Source: Skeletonema tropicum
Lineage: Eukaryota; Bacillariophyta; Thalassiosirophyceae; Thalassiosirales; Thalassiosiraceae
DNA length: 64,000 bases
Assembly (NCBI GenBank): GCA_037178625.1
Contig: CM074146.1
Coordinates: forward strand, 558,001 to 622,000
Direction of reading: 5' to 3'
Positions within the stretch are counted from its first letter, which is position 1; each line of letters starts with the position of its first letter. The translations under genes and the position numbers were made by a program. The notes under the pieces were generated by a model. It made no database searches and was not told the origin of the DNA. It was given only the letters and a program-made list of their open reading frames with translations. Positions 55,005-64,000 of the stretch are shown piece after piece.

Positions 55005-55528
55005 TCTAAAGAATGAGAGGAGCTAAGTCGTTCGGTCGGTCGGTCGGTCGGTCGGTCCGTCCGGGCCCTTTGGCGTGTCCTTTGGCCCTCACGGGCATTT
55101 TCGATCGACTCTTTCTTCGATTGGCTTGATTTGACCCCTTGCCCCCCCCCCGTTTTTAGAATTTTCGATTGACTCTTTCTTTGATTGGCTTAGATTTGAT
55201 TGTTCAGGGGGGACACCCCCCCTTGCCCCCCCGTTGTTAGAATTTTCGATTGACTCTTTCTTTGATTGGCTTAGATTTGATTGTTCAGGGGGGACACCCC
55301 CCCTTGCCCCCCGTTTTTAGAATTTTCGATTGACTCTTTCTTTGATTGGCTTAGATTTGATTGTTTAGGGGGGGACACCCCCCCCTTGCCCCCCCCCGTT
55401 TTTAGAATTTTCGATTGACTCTTTCTTTGATTGGCTTAGATTTGACGAGATGCATGGAATAGGAAAGATGACACATAAGGGTATTTAGAAAACCCGCGCA
55501 GCGGCTAGACGAGCGTCAGCGAGGCTAG
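55005..55528 (+). mobile_element. Helitron-like element, copy 2
   Basis: Starts TCTAAAGAATGAGAGGAGCT after an A, ends GCGTCAGCGAGGCTAG before a T. It shares its first 95 or so bases (including a GGTC tetranucleotide run and CCGGGCCCTTTGGCGTGTCC) and last 45 with copy 1 (4039-4965), but its interior is a tandem repeat instead of the MORN sequence. It too begins with an ORF MRGAKSFGRS. Confidence 0.45.
55098..55445. repeat. Tandem repeat of about 80 bp, four to five units
   Basis: Each unit contains TTTTCGATTGACTCTTTCTT, GATTGGCTTAGATTTGATTG and a GGGGGGACACCCCCCC inverted G/C tract. Lies inside Helitron-like copy 2. Confidence 0.9.
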
Positions 55529-56365
55529 TGGTGAATGAATGTGTAATTAGGAGCCAAAGACCCAAGGAAACTGGACGAGGGGACCCTTTTTGAGGATAAC
55601 CCTAAAGTCAAGCTAGAAGTGGGCCTAACAAAAATTTTTTATAAAAATTTTGGTGCATCACGGATTCGAACTCAGCTCACCGAGAGCAGCAATATAAGCA
55701 CCTTTAAAGGGTAGGTTACTCCCACGGCAGAAGAGAACTAACAAATGGCGATTTATTGGATAGGGTAACACTACAGATCGCCCTGAAGCATGAGCTCCTT
55801 CTGCTGAGATACAAGATCCTTCTGTTGAGACGCAATCTGCGTCTGTTGATTATCGATCTCCTCCTGCTGAGAATCAATCTGCACCCTCTGACGTTGGCAG
55901 CTTCACAATAGCATAGATTTCGTCGGATCATAAATACGCGAGGATGCCCGATAAACTTGCAACAACTTGTTCTTCTTGAAATGCTCTCATACGACTAGCT
56001 CCTATTTACGTTGAAATGCTAGCAAAAAAGTGCCTTTTCCCAAGGAGCGAGCAGAGCTAGAGAGACGACGGCATTTTTCTCACACAGGCTGTGCGTGGGC
56101 TTTGCCTCAGTTGGGGGCGAGAAAGAGGAGAGAAAAAGAGGAGGAAAGTTCGTGGTCGCAGCTCATCTGCAACAATTCTATCACATAATGCAATGAATCG
56201 TCACCATTCTTCTCGAATAGGTGACATGACTGAAGTATCATCTAATTCAACTAGAGTTTACGACTAGATTTAATATCCAAAGCAGAGTCGATACGAGAGG
56301 AGTATGCGTAGTATTTCGCATCCAATAGGGACTCAGACTCAAGGTATTGAAGTAAGGCTTGAACT

Positions 56366-56490
56366 TTGTTACATTTCTATCAGCATCGCCTGCAATTGGC
56401 TTGTATCATCCTCTAATCTTGTTGCGAATGAAGACTCTGTTTGCTGTTGAATCTTCAATGAGTTGGACACTGCTGCCCCCGGCAAGAGTT
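56366..56490. repeat. 125-bp direct duplication flanking the Ulp1 insertion, left copy
   Basis: TTGTTACATTTCTATCAGCA through GGCAAGAGTT. Matches 58663-58788 with one C-run length change and one substitution. It is single at the uninserted 36-41-kb locus. Confidence 0.85.
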
Positions 56491-58662
56491 AAGATTACTC
56501 AGCGATAGCATTGAAAATTTATTGGAATGGATGAGAGGCCATTACACTCACCCCGACCTAATGATTTGGATCCCACGGTATATTGCAGCCCAAGGCAATA
56601 GGTTGTTTGTGGACCTGCCGGATTGTTATGGTGACAGTATGTCTCAGCAATTGAGACAGGTCGGTAACAGTCTGGATAGAATAGGATGGAGACATTTTAC
56701 GGAGGGGAAAGTGTCAACAGGGCTGCTGCAATTGCAACAACATTATCTCCTGGGTATGCGGCTCCGGCTGACAATCGACAGTTGGACGAAGGGCTTCCTG
56801 GACCAGCTACTTTCTCTCACGCACACGCAATGGATCTGCAGAAACCTACCAAACACCACAAAACCAAAGGTACGAAGGTCTTGGCTTCAAGAGAACAAAT
56901 CCAGAAAGAGATAGAGCACCAACTTAGTTTAGGAACAGACGGCCTGCCAGAACCGGAAGAAGCCAGATGTCTGCTGGAAATCCAACCAGAGGAAATCTTT
57001 GCCAAAAGTACAGAGCAACAACAGTACTGGTTGAACGCGGCGGTGGCTAGCAGAGACAGAGAAGCGGCTGGAGATCTCACGGGAGGCCTGCTCCTGCTGG
57101 ACAATGCCAATCCTGCGAAGGCTCCACCAAGGATCGCTCCGCAGGAACAAGTTGTGACAGCAGCCACTAGCACCGGCACAACTAGTTCCAAGAAGGCTCC
57201 CCTGCAACTCGCCCCTATCTTTAAGCAGCAACCTCGAGCGGAAGCTCAGGCCTCCTCCATCAGGCCGAGGCCAAGGCTACGGCCAGACCTACGGACGCAA
57301 CGCACCGATCGTCTGGAACTGCTTCGACGAAATACGGATGAAGAGTTGAGGACATTCTCCACGAGGGACCTCTTCAGATCGGTATCTGAGAATTTCATCC
57401 TTGATCTGGCAGGAGGAGATAAGGTTCAAAGGGAAGCATTGCTCTCACTGCGACCACCGCAATGGATCAACGATGAAATCATCAACTGCTTTCTCCGCAG
57501 GGTTCTCTTTCCAAAGGTGAACTCACAAAGGATTTACTTCTTCAACTCCTTCTTCATGTCAGCACTCCTCCAGACTGGGATGGACGGGCAATCAATACCC
57601 ATCTATAACTACAACAATGTGCGCTCCTGGGGCAATACGTTGAGAAGAAAGAACGGGATCTTGGGTGTACGGTATATATACGTGCCGATTAACCGAGGTA
57701 ATAGCCATTGGCTGTGCTCCTCAGAGCCGACACCGTGCTTAAGGAGATTATAAACTGTGGGATTCTCAGGGACGGAAGGAGTCTAACCAGCGTTATCTCC
57801 GGGCTATGCAGCAGTATCTAAAGGATAAGTATCGAGAAATACATAGGGAGGCGAACACTGATTGGAACAACTCTTGGCGGCTCATCGACGACTCCTTGAA
57901 TTCTCCAAGGCAGAGCAACGGATATGATTGTGGTCTCTTTGTCCTCGCCAACGCAACCATACTGGCACAAAACATCCCACTGTGCGAGAATTCCTACAAC
58001 CAGGCTGACTTCCTCCTCAAAGAAACCAGGATGAGGGTCGCAATGTTGCTGTGGTCAAGCAGTACGAACCAACCGAGAGTTCCTTCCGCCGCAAGGCTGC
58101 CTAGCCGTGCGAATCCAACGGGCGGCAAACGCAAAAGTGGACATTTGGCAGCGGGCAAGCCTAACCCCAAGCCGGTCAAGGTAAGGCCGACCGGCTCAGG
58201 TTCATCGTGTAAGGAGCGCAATAAACGCCGGAGACGGAGAAAGGGCAAGCGGATTGTCCCAGGAGGCACCAAAACTAGAGGTAAAGTTCACGGGGACGAC
58301 CCAACTCCCATGCAGCAGACCAAGTCCCTTCTCAATCAGAAAAGGAACGCTGCATCGTATCGCTGGCTGTTGGAGATTCAACACTTCACGCCACCACCCA
58401 AAGACACGCGCCTCCCAAGCGAAAGAAAAAGAAGCCGTCAACTTGAGGCCACATGCCGGCCGGTCTTCTAGTGTAAGCAGATGCACTCTCAGTTGGTTTC
58501 GAACGCTCCAGCGTTTAAGAGGAGCTCCCAGCTCCTACAGGGGCACCCATCTTGCTGTCTGGCAATCCTTTCGGCAGAAAAAGACCGTACGTTGTACCTA
58601 AGCAGGTCCAGAATATACTCGTGTAGATTTCTAATCTGATTAAAATTGTATTTATATATTTA
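56491..58662 (+). mobile_element. Ulp1-protease-bearing insertion with long flanking duplication
   Basis: About 2.17 kb between the two 125-bp repeats. It ends in an AT-rich stretch (AAAATTGTATTTATATATTT). No terminal inverted or long terminal repeats were seen. It holds only the protease-like gene. Mechanism unknown; retroposition or repair-mediated insertion are both possible. Confidence 0.55.
56522..58471 (+). pseudogene. Ulp1/C48-like cysteine protease gene, frameshifted (unit 2, most complete)
   Basis: Frame 1 (56522-56914): HPDLMIWIPRYIAAQGNRL and DSWTKGFLDQLLSLTHTQWI, a W..G...LL..TH.QW..RN motif that I recall from eukaryotic transposon proteins. Frame 2 (to 57753) resumes at about 56850 with QKEIEHQLSLGTDGLPEPEE, then WINDEIINCFL, FFNSFFMSAL, YIYVPINRGNSHWL (His of the triad). 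Then two further shifts; LWDSQGRKES (Asp) and frame 3 (57806-58471) with SNGYDCGLFVLAN (Gln and nucleophile Cys) and a basic KR-rich tail. The C48 family cleaves ubiquitin-like modifiers such as SUMO. All triad residues are visible but split over frames, so the gene is dead unless introns explain the shifts. Confidence 0.75.
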
Positions 58663-58788
58663 TTGTTACATTTCTATCAGCATCGCCTGCAATTGGCTTG
58701 TATCATCCTCTAATCTTGTTGCGAAAGAAGACTCTGTTTGCTGTTGAATCTTCAATGAGTTGGACACTGCTGCCCCCCGGCAAGAGTT
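58663..58788. repeat. 125-bp direct duplication flanking the Ulp1 insertion, right copy
   Basis: Second copy of 56366-56490; the equivalent in unit 1 is at about 48425-48550. Confidence 0.85.
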
Positions 58789-59038
58789 GAATAGTATTAG
58801 TATTAGTATGTGTATTGTTGCTTTCGTCGCTCAAATATTATGCATCGGTACATAGTCCACTCTTGAACCTTCCCCGTCGCCACCAAGACTCCAACTAGCA
58901 TAAATATATTATTCTCATGTATTGTTGGTGTTCATAGAAGATGCTGCTTATTGCGTGTGAATGCATTTTGCTATGAGATGTGCCTGAAGGCGAACTAGAT
59001 ACTGATACTGATGGATTCAACGAGGGAGCCAAAGATGA

Positions 59039-61468
59039 TCAATTGGGAGAGTTGGTGGGAGGAAGAGACACAATACCACTTCCACAATAGCAGCAATTCT
59101 CTGTTGCTGGCCCCATATCTCCTGCAAAGGCGTCAGCTAAAGAACACAAGTCATAGACTTTATACACTTCACACCCAGAACCATACCCATCCTTCCAGTT
59201 GGGCTTGTCAAAACATGACTTTGTTGAAGATGGTTGTGCACTTGGTTCAGACGAAGGCGCACTAGACACTGATGGATTCAACGACGGAGATGAAGATGGT
59301 CGTCCACTTGGTTCAGACGAAGGAGCACTGGACACAGATGGATTCAACGAGGGAGCTGAAGATGGATGTGCACTTGGTTCAGATGAAGGCGCACTAGACA
59401 ACGATGGATTCAATGAAGGAGTCGAAGAGGGTCGTCCACTTGGCTCTGATGAAGGCGCACTAGATACTGATGGATTCAAAGAGGGAGCCAAAGATGGTGG
59501 AGGGCTTGATAGATTGGGAGAGTTGGCGGGAGGAAGAGACACAATACCACTTCCACAATAGCAGCAATTCTCTGTTGCTGGCCCCATATCTCCTGCAAAG
59601 GCGTCAGCTAAAGAACACAAGTCATAGACTTTATACACTTCACACCCAGAACCATACCCATCCTTCCAGTTGGGCTTGTCGGAACATGACTTTGTCGAAG
59701 ATGGTTGTGCACTTGGTTCAGATGAAGGAGCGCTAGACACCGATGGATTCAACGACGGAGCCGAAGATGGTCGTCCACTTGGCTCTGATGAAGGCGCACT
59801 AGATACTGATGGATTCAACGAGGGAGCTGAAGATGGTTGTGCACTTGGTTCAGATGAAGGCGCACTAGACACCGATGGATTCAACGAGGGAGTCGAAACA
59901 CTTCCACAATAGCAGCAATTCTCTGTTGCTGGTCCCATATCTCCTGCATAGGTGTCAGCTGAAGAACACAAGTCATAGACTTTATACACTCCACACCCAG
60001 AACCATACCCATCCTTCCAGTTGGGCGCATCCACACAGAACTCCGGAGGAGTAGATGAAATTGATGAAACCGATGGAGAGCTTGATGAAGAACTTGTCAG
60101 AGAGGTTGAAGGTGTAGCCGAGGACTTTGTTGGGGAGATTGTGATTGTTGGAGAGTTGATGGGAGAGAGAGAAACACCTGCACCTCCACAATAGCAGCAA
60201 TTCTCTGTTGCTGGTCCCATATTTCCTGCCCAGGCTTCAGCAAAAGAACACAAGTCATAGACTATATACACTTCACACCCCCAACCATTTTTATCCTTCC
60301 AGTTGGGAGTGTCAAAACAGAACTCTGGAGGATTAGATGAAATTGATGAATTCGATGGAGAGCTTGATGGAGAACTTGTCGGAGAGGGAGAGGTTGAAGT
60401 TGAATCATGAGTTGACCCCATTGTTGGATAGATTGTGATATTTGAAGAGTTTGAAGGTAAAGCAGGAGTTGACCCTATTGTTGGGGAGATTGTGATTGTC
60501 GGAGAGTTGATGGGAGGAAGAGAAACACCTGCACCTCCACAATAGCAGCAATTCTCTGTTGCTGGGCCCATATCTCCTGCCCAGGCTTCAGCTGCACCAC
60601 ACCAGCCCGGGCCCATTTCTTCATACACATCACACCCTTCACCACCAATATCCACCCAGTTGGGCGTGTCCAAACATGTTGTCACTGACACTGACCTCAA
60701 TTCGTCGAATTTCATACGACGATGATTGCTAGTACTAGTACCAGCCGGTGACAAGATGGGAGGCGGCGCAACAATCGACACTGGCAATGGACTCATAATA
60801 ACTTCGGCTTCAGGCGATGCTGATGCTGCATTATCATCATCCGATAGATGTTCCCTTTGCCTTTGCCTTTCACGAAGGTATCTTGATGCAGACGGCGGGA
60901 ATGCTGGAGGAGCTAACCTCGCAGACGGCGGGAATGCTGGAGGAGCTAACCTCTGCCCCTCCGACCCACCAATTTGATGAATGTACGAGAGCGAGAAAAT
61001 CAACGTGACGATGGAGCGAAATGCGATCAACTTAAGTGAAATAAAGCCACCAGCCTTTTTCTGTTTGCGAGGTTTCTTCTTCTTGCTTTTCGCCGCCAAT
61101 TTTTCCTCCTTCGTTGCGGCGACCATATCTTTCAACTGCTGATCAGACGCCGCATCATCAGATAATTCAACTGCATGATGCTCCGCTGCAGCTGCCGCTC
61201 CTCTCTCGTCGAGGAAGCGAGATAGCAGTTCTTTCATAAGATCCTCCTTCAAAGCTTCGGCCAACTGGTTATTATTTTCGAGCGTCATGACTTCCTCTTC
61301 CTGCAAAATTTCTTCGATGATTTGGATACGACGCCACTCTTTGACGGCGGCGGGGGAAGGGAGCGTAGTGATGTCCATGATAATAATTCGAATTCGAGCG
61401 ATTGAGGTAGTAAGGTAATAAGTAGACGATGATGTATTTGATGTTGTTATTATGGGATCCATTAGCAT
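59039..61468 (-). CDS. Cys-rich PSxxPS repeat membrane/secreted protein, unit 2
   Basis: The 809-residue translation is identical to that of 48802-51231, including the five Cys-rich domains, the membrane segment at about 142-165 and the premature-looking TGA after NSPN. Identity over 2.4 kb indicates very recent duplication, gene conversion or an assembly duplicate. The 5' flank (61469-62320) is also shared. Confidence 0.75.
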   Translation of the reverse strand: MLMDPIITTSNTSSSTYYLTTSIARIRIIIMDITTLPSPAAVKEWRRIQIIEEILQEEEVMTLENNNQLAEALKEDLMKELLSRFLDERGAAAAAEHHAVELSDDAASDQQLKDMVAATKEEKLAAKSKKKKPRKQKKAGGFISLKLIAFRSIVTLIFSLSYIHQIGGSEGQRLAPPAFPPSARLAPPAFPPSASRYLRERQRQREHLSDDDNAASASPEAEVIMSPLPVSIVAPPPILSPAGTSTSNHRRMKFDELRSVSVTTCLDTPNWVDIGGEGCDVYEEMGPGWCGAAEAWAGDMGPATENCCYCGGAGVSLPPINSPTITISPTIGSTPALPSNSSNITIYPTMGSTHDSTSTSPSPTSSPSSSPSNSSISSNPPEFCFDTPNWKDKNGWGCEVYIVYDLCSFAEAWAGNMGPATENCCYCGGAGVSLSPINSPTITISPTKSSATPSTSLTSSSSSSPSVSSISSTPPEFCVDAPNWKDGYGSGCGVYKVYDLCSSADTYAGDMGPATENCCYCGSVSTPSLNPSVSSAPSSEPSAQPSSAPSLNPSVSSAPSSEPSGRPSSAPSLNPSVSSAPSSEPSAQPSSTKSCSDKPNWKDGYGSGCEVYKVYDLCSLADAFAGDMGPATENCCYCGSGIVSLPPANSPNLSSPPPSLAPSLNPSVSSAPSSEPSGRPSSTPSLNPSLSSAPSSEPSAHPSSAPSLNPSVSSAPSSEPSGRPSSSPSLNPSVSSAPSSEPSAQPSSTKSCFDKPNWKDGYGSGCEVYKVYDLCSLADAFAGDMGPATENCCYCGSGIVSLPPTNSPN

Positions 61469-62344
61469 GTTCTGAATGCAGCATAGCCATGCAGCTTATA
61501 GCCAATTCGCAATTTGAATGGGAGTTCTCAATCTCGTGAAGACAGCTTTAGGCATACAGCATCGCCATGGCATGCAGCATAGCCAATTTGCATTTTGAAT
61601 GGGAGTTCTCAACAGGGCAGTTCGCAGTTCTCAATCTCGTGAAGACAGCTGTATACATTACAAATTACATATATATATTTGATCTTGGAATGAGATTATT
61701 CGGTACTCGATTCTGTCTTTGGCGGTACTCTGTTCTTGGAATCGAAGTCGAAAATAGTCATAAGTACCAGTCTAAAACTAGTCTGTACCTTAAGTTTCAG
61801 CACATCTTCGCACTCTTCGATCTCGGTCAATTTCCAGCCGATTAAGCCGCCCATTGAAGCTGGCTGCAGCTGAGATAATGCTCATTCATGCACGTCCAAT
61901 TATAACTATGATCGGTTGGGTATTGACTGAGATCGAAGCACTCAAAGAATGTTATATTGATTGATTTGGACGCTTTTAGACCCCGAATCAGTCTGTTCCT
62001 TTATCGCTAATAGTCATCTTTGTCGAATAAAAAAACGTAATAAAGCCAATAGTTAGCGATAATCGAGATCTAACTCAATCCAAAAAGTCAGCACATCTTT
62101 TCATTTTCCATTTCAAAGCCGCAACGTGTTCATTCGTCGCCTCTTTGTCCTCCCAACAGTACCTAATACGCAGGGGTCCACGCCAATAAATCACTGCGCC
62201 CCGTCCTCTCCACTCCCTTGCCATGCCAAGAAGGCGTCCGAAACGGACAGATAGAAAATTCAGCACATCTTAAGGTACAGACTCTATCTTAAGGTACAGA
62301 CTAGTTTTAGACTGGTAAGTAAGAGTAATAGTCTTCTTCGAGCT

Positions 62345-63385
62345 ACGACATTCTGGCGCAGAATACGACGCCTTCAACACAAGCGATGCCAAGCGCACGG
62401 CGGACGGCGGAGGTGAAACTTCTTCGTCTTCGTTCCTCTTTGATTCAGCCTCCATAGCACACGTCACGGCCACAGCAGAAGAATCCGCCTCACAAACATC
62501 TCAACCAAATAATCGCCGTCGTCGATTCACTTCTGTCGGATCATCAAGATCTGCAGCGACCACCCAACTGGCTACCGATGTCGGCTCTACCATTATTTCA
62601 TCTCGAGTTCCGTGTTTCTAAAGAGTGTGACATTTTTTGATCCCAAGATTTATTATCGAAGCGATCAAGAAGTAACAGGGGCAGAGGAGGAGAATGGCGA
62701 CACCGATGACGATATTAATGATAGTGATGACGATATCACTGTAGAAATCAACGACATGCAGCACTGGGAAATCCAATTGCAAGATCCACCCATTACAACT
62801 AACCAACAACAAGATGACAGTAGCGCTCCAAAAAAGAAGACGCTACGTCAAAAACTCCATCAAAGCAAACTCGGCACAGCACTCAAACTCAACAAATCTC
62901 AATCACACTTGATCATTCAAAACTTTGAAGGTCTATTCGACTACTCAAGCATACAAAGCGGTGACTCTCTCCTTTCCATCAACAAACATACCATCGATCC
63001 AACCATCACCAATGCTACACAAGCACGTCGCTTCATGGACCAATGCATCCAAAACGAAGGTATACTCAACATCATCACTGAAAATCCACATGGCGACGAT
63101 ATCATACTCCACATTACAGTCATCAAACCACGTCGTGATATGGATTACACCGAGTTAGGCCTAATGGTATGGAATTGGCCATATTTGTGTGTACATCAAA
63201 TTAAGGAGGGGAGTATCTTTGAGCATACGCCGATACGGGAGATGGATCAGATTGCTGCGATTAATGATATTGATTGTAGTAAGATGAGAGAGGGGGGGTT
63301 TGCGCAGTGTGTGGCGGGGTTGCCGGTGGAGTTGACGATTAGTTTGGTGAGGAGGAAGCATCGATATAGTGGATCGTTCAAGTAG
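62345..63385 (+). pseudogene. PDZ-like protein pseudogene, unit 2
   Basis: Carries the same lost start region and the same 2-base frameshift (CCGTGTTTC, about 62612) as the 53-kb copy, but the remainder (62612-63385, 257 codons without an ATG start) is uninterrupted through both PDZ-like modules to YSGSFK. A downstream product from an internal start is possible but unsupported. Confidence 0.8.
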
Positions 63386-63499
63386 TAGTGAAAGTGAGAG
63401 TGAGGATTATTTGTGTCTGTGATGGATTAGATTGGTGGTTGGTGATTGATTATGTGTGGCTACTCTCGGCTGATTCTCAACTGGAGGCAGAATAAGATT

Positions 63500-64000
63500 G
63501 TTAGAGGAATTTGAGCTTGTCGAGCTTGTCTAGATCGTAGAATGTGTTGTTTGTTGAATCCTTCAGGAGTAAATCGATCAAAATGATATTGCATTACATC
63601 GTCATCATCGCTCTGCAAACTGCTGGTTCCAGTGAGCTTTCGGCGTTGACGGGAGCACTAGGTTGCACATCGGCATCGTTCACACAGTAGACTTTCCAGA
63701 GTCGAATACGCCTGAAAACTACAACTGCCAATTATGTAATCTCTAATTTCACATATATCATTTATCCTAGTAAAGCTCTGCTGTATTACAACTCTGCCTC
63801 TTCGTCGTTCTAATATTCAACAACTTCTTAAGAATCGGATGTATCTGCATCAGCATCTGCATCTTCATCTTCACCCACCTCTACGTGCGAATCCTCCAAT
63901 TCAATCTGCATCACAGGGTATTCTAATCTCCTCCTCCCGATGACTTGTTCCCTCATCTCAAACCAGTCTCATCTCTCGGTAGTTGATTAAAGTCTTCCGC
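63500..64000 (-). pseudogene. Coiled-coil gene remnant, unit 2, runs off the window
   Basis: Third copy of the 3' half of the coiled-coil gene (tail ends DADTSDS-stop on the minus strand near 63834; downstream piece shortened by a deletion near 63660-63700). The rest lies beyond the window. Confidence 0.5.

Larger units (their letters stand above)
54866..55782. mobile_element. TIR element with tRNA-like box B in its arms, hosting a Helitron-like copy
   Basis: The 38-kb locus gives the empty site (CCTCTGAAGCATGAG). Ends GGCGATCTGTAGTGTTA.CC continue to a longer imperfect inverted similarity of about 120 bases. CTGA is duplicated (54862-54865, 55783-55786). Each arm contains a tRNA T-arm/box-B-like word: GAGTTCAAATCC then GCTCTGCACCA (54964-54986) and, on the minus strand, GAGTTCGAATCC then GTGATGCACCA (55673-55651). 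Without the inserted Helitron-like copy it is about 393 bp. Superfamily not assigned. Confidence 0.75.
54110..55935 (-). pseudogene. Coiled-coil gene remnant, unit 1, interrupted by TIR element
   Basis: Same gene as 37977-38860. The QVARQNDDI segment continues in frame through IVQQIQDSLVQSIPRSHSPP to ERDSAKGWFSG-stop, where the 38-kb copy reads a different frame. It is split at the TGATCCATCTGA/GCATGAGC point by the 917-bp insertion 54866-55782; the rest of the coiled coil resumes at 55783-55935. Confidence 0.6.
56938..64000. repeat. Segmental duplication unit 2 (matches 44706-54700)
   Basis: Offset is 10,238 then 10,237 from the Ulp1 3' part through 51.9 kb / 62.1 kb, and about 9,397 after the 835-bp TIR element present only in unit 1. 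Differences seen over the first 5 kb are a handful of bases (A-run length near 48344/58580, a 4-base CTAA-type insertion near 62162, C/T near 51962/62203). Confidence 0.95.

Noticed and set aside
1..64000. CRISPR array, bacterial operon or prophage
   Set aside because: No regularly spaced short repeats with unique spacers, no bacterial gene arrangement; introns and eukaryotic protein families rule out a prokaryotic reading.

Overview
The window is eukaryotic nuclear DNA, most likely from a diatom. The evidence is a spliced V-ATPase subunit A gene, Golgi-type carbohydrate-modifying proteins, a Cys-rich membrane/secreted protein with long PSxxPS repeats of the kind common in diatoms, and a mobile-element mix known from stramenopiles. 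Genus cannot be fixed from sequence alone. Confident host-type genes are few: a large GT25/sulfotransferase fusion (16161-19214), a sulfotransferase-like gene (24596-25720), V-ATPase subunit A (32705-34698, one intron), a PDZ-like protein (36826-37863) and two identical Cys-rich PSxxPS genes (48802-51231 and 59039-61468). Most of the rest is nested transposable elements and segmental duplication.

Layout. 75-5289 is a minus-strand LTR element with 121-bp LTRs and no recognisable pol; it holds a Helitron-like insertion with a MORN ORF. 5325-9339 is a Penelope-like retroelement (reverse transcriptase without a visible GIY-YIG nuclease) with terminal direct repeats and a truncated inverted copy, flanked on both sides by an exact 388-bp duplication of its target. 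9788-14120 and 25844-32184 are two unrelated-looking elements with the same split-direct-repeat topology (A1-body-B1-A2-linker-B2), each with the same 20-base G-rich linker between A2 and B2; the second encodes a tyrosine recombinase. 21545-23560 is a broken, interrupted paralogue of the 24.6-kb sulfotransferase gene. 35.3-36.6 kb is a nest of foldback elements. 41.1-44.7 kb stacks at least four TIR elements, including a hAT element with 8-bp target duplication and a decayed transposase C-terminus.

From 44.7 kb to the end the window is a tandem segmental duplication (offset about 10.24 kb) of a block: Ulp1-like protease pseudogene, Cys-rich PSxxPS gene, PDZ-like pseudogene, coiled-coil pseudogene. 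An older, single version of the PDZ/coiled-coil part lies at 36.8-40.9 kb. Because the blocks are nearly identical, each serves as an empty-site control for insertions in the other, giving precise boundaries for a 1,987-bp, an 835-bp and a 917-bp element. The Ulp1 block is itself an insertion flanked by a 125-bp direct duplication, a second example of an unusually long target duplication in this window.

Coordinates of elements were set by eye from repeated sequence and may be off by a few bases. Family assignments rest on recognised motifs, not on searches.
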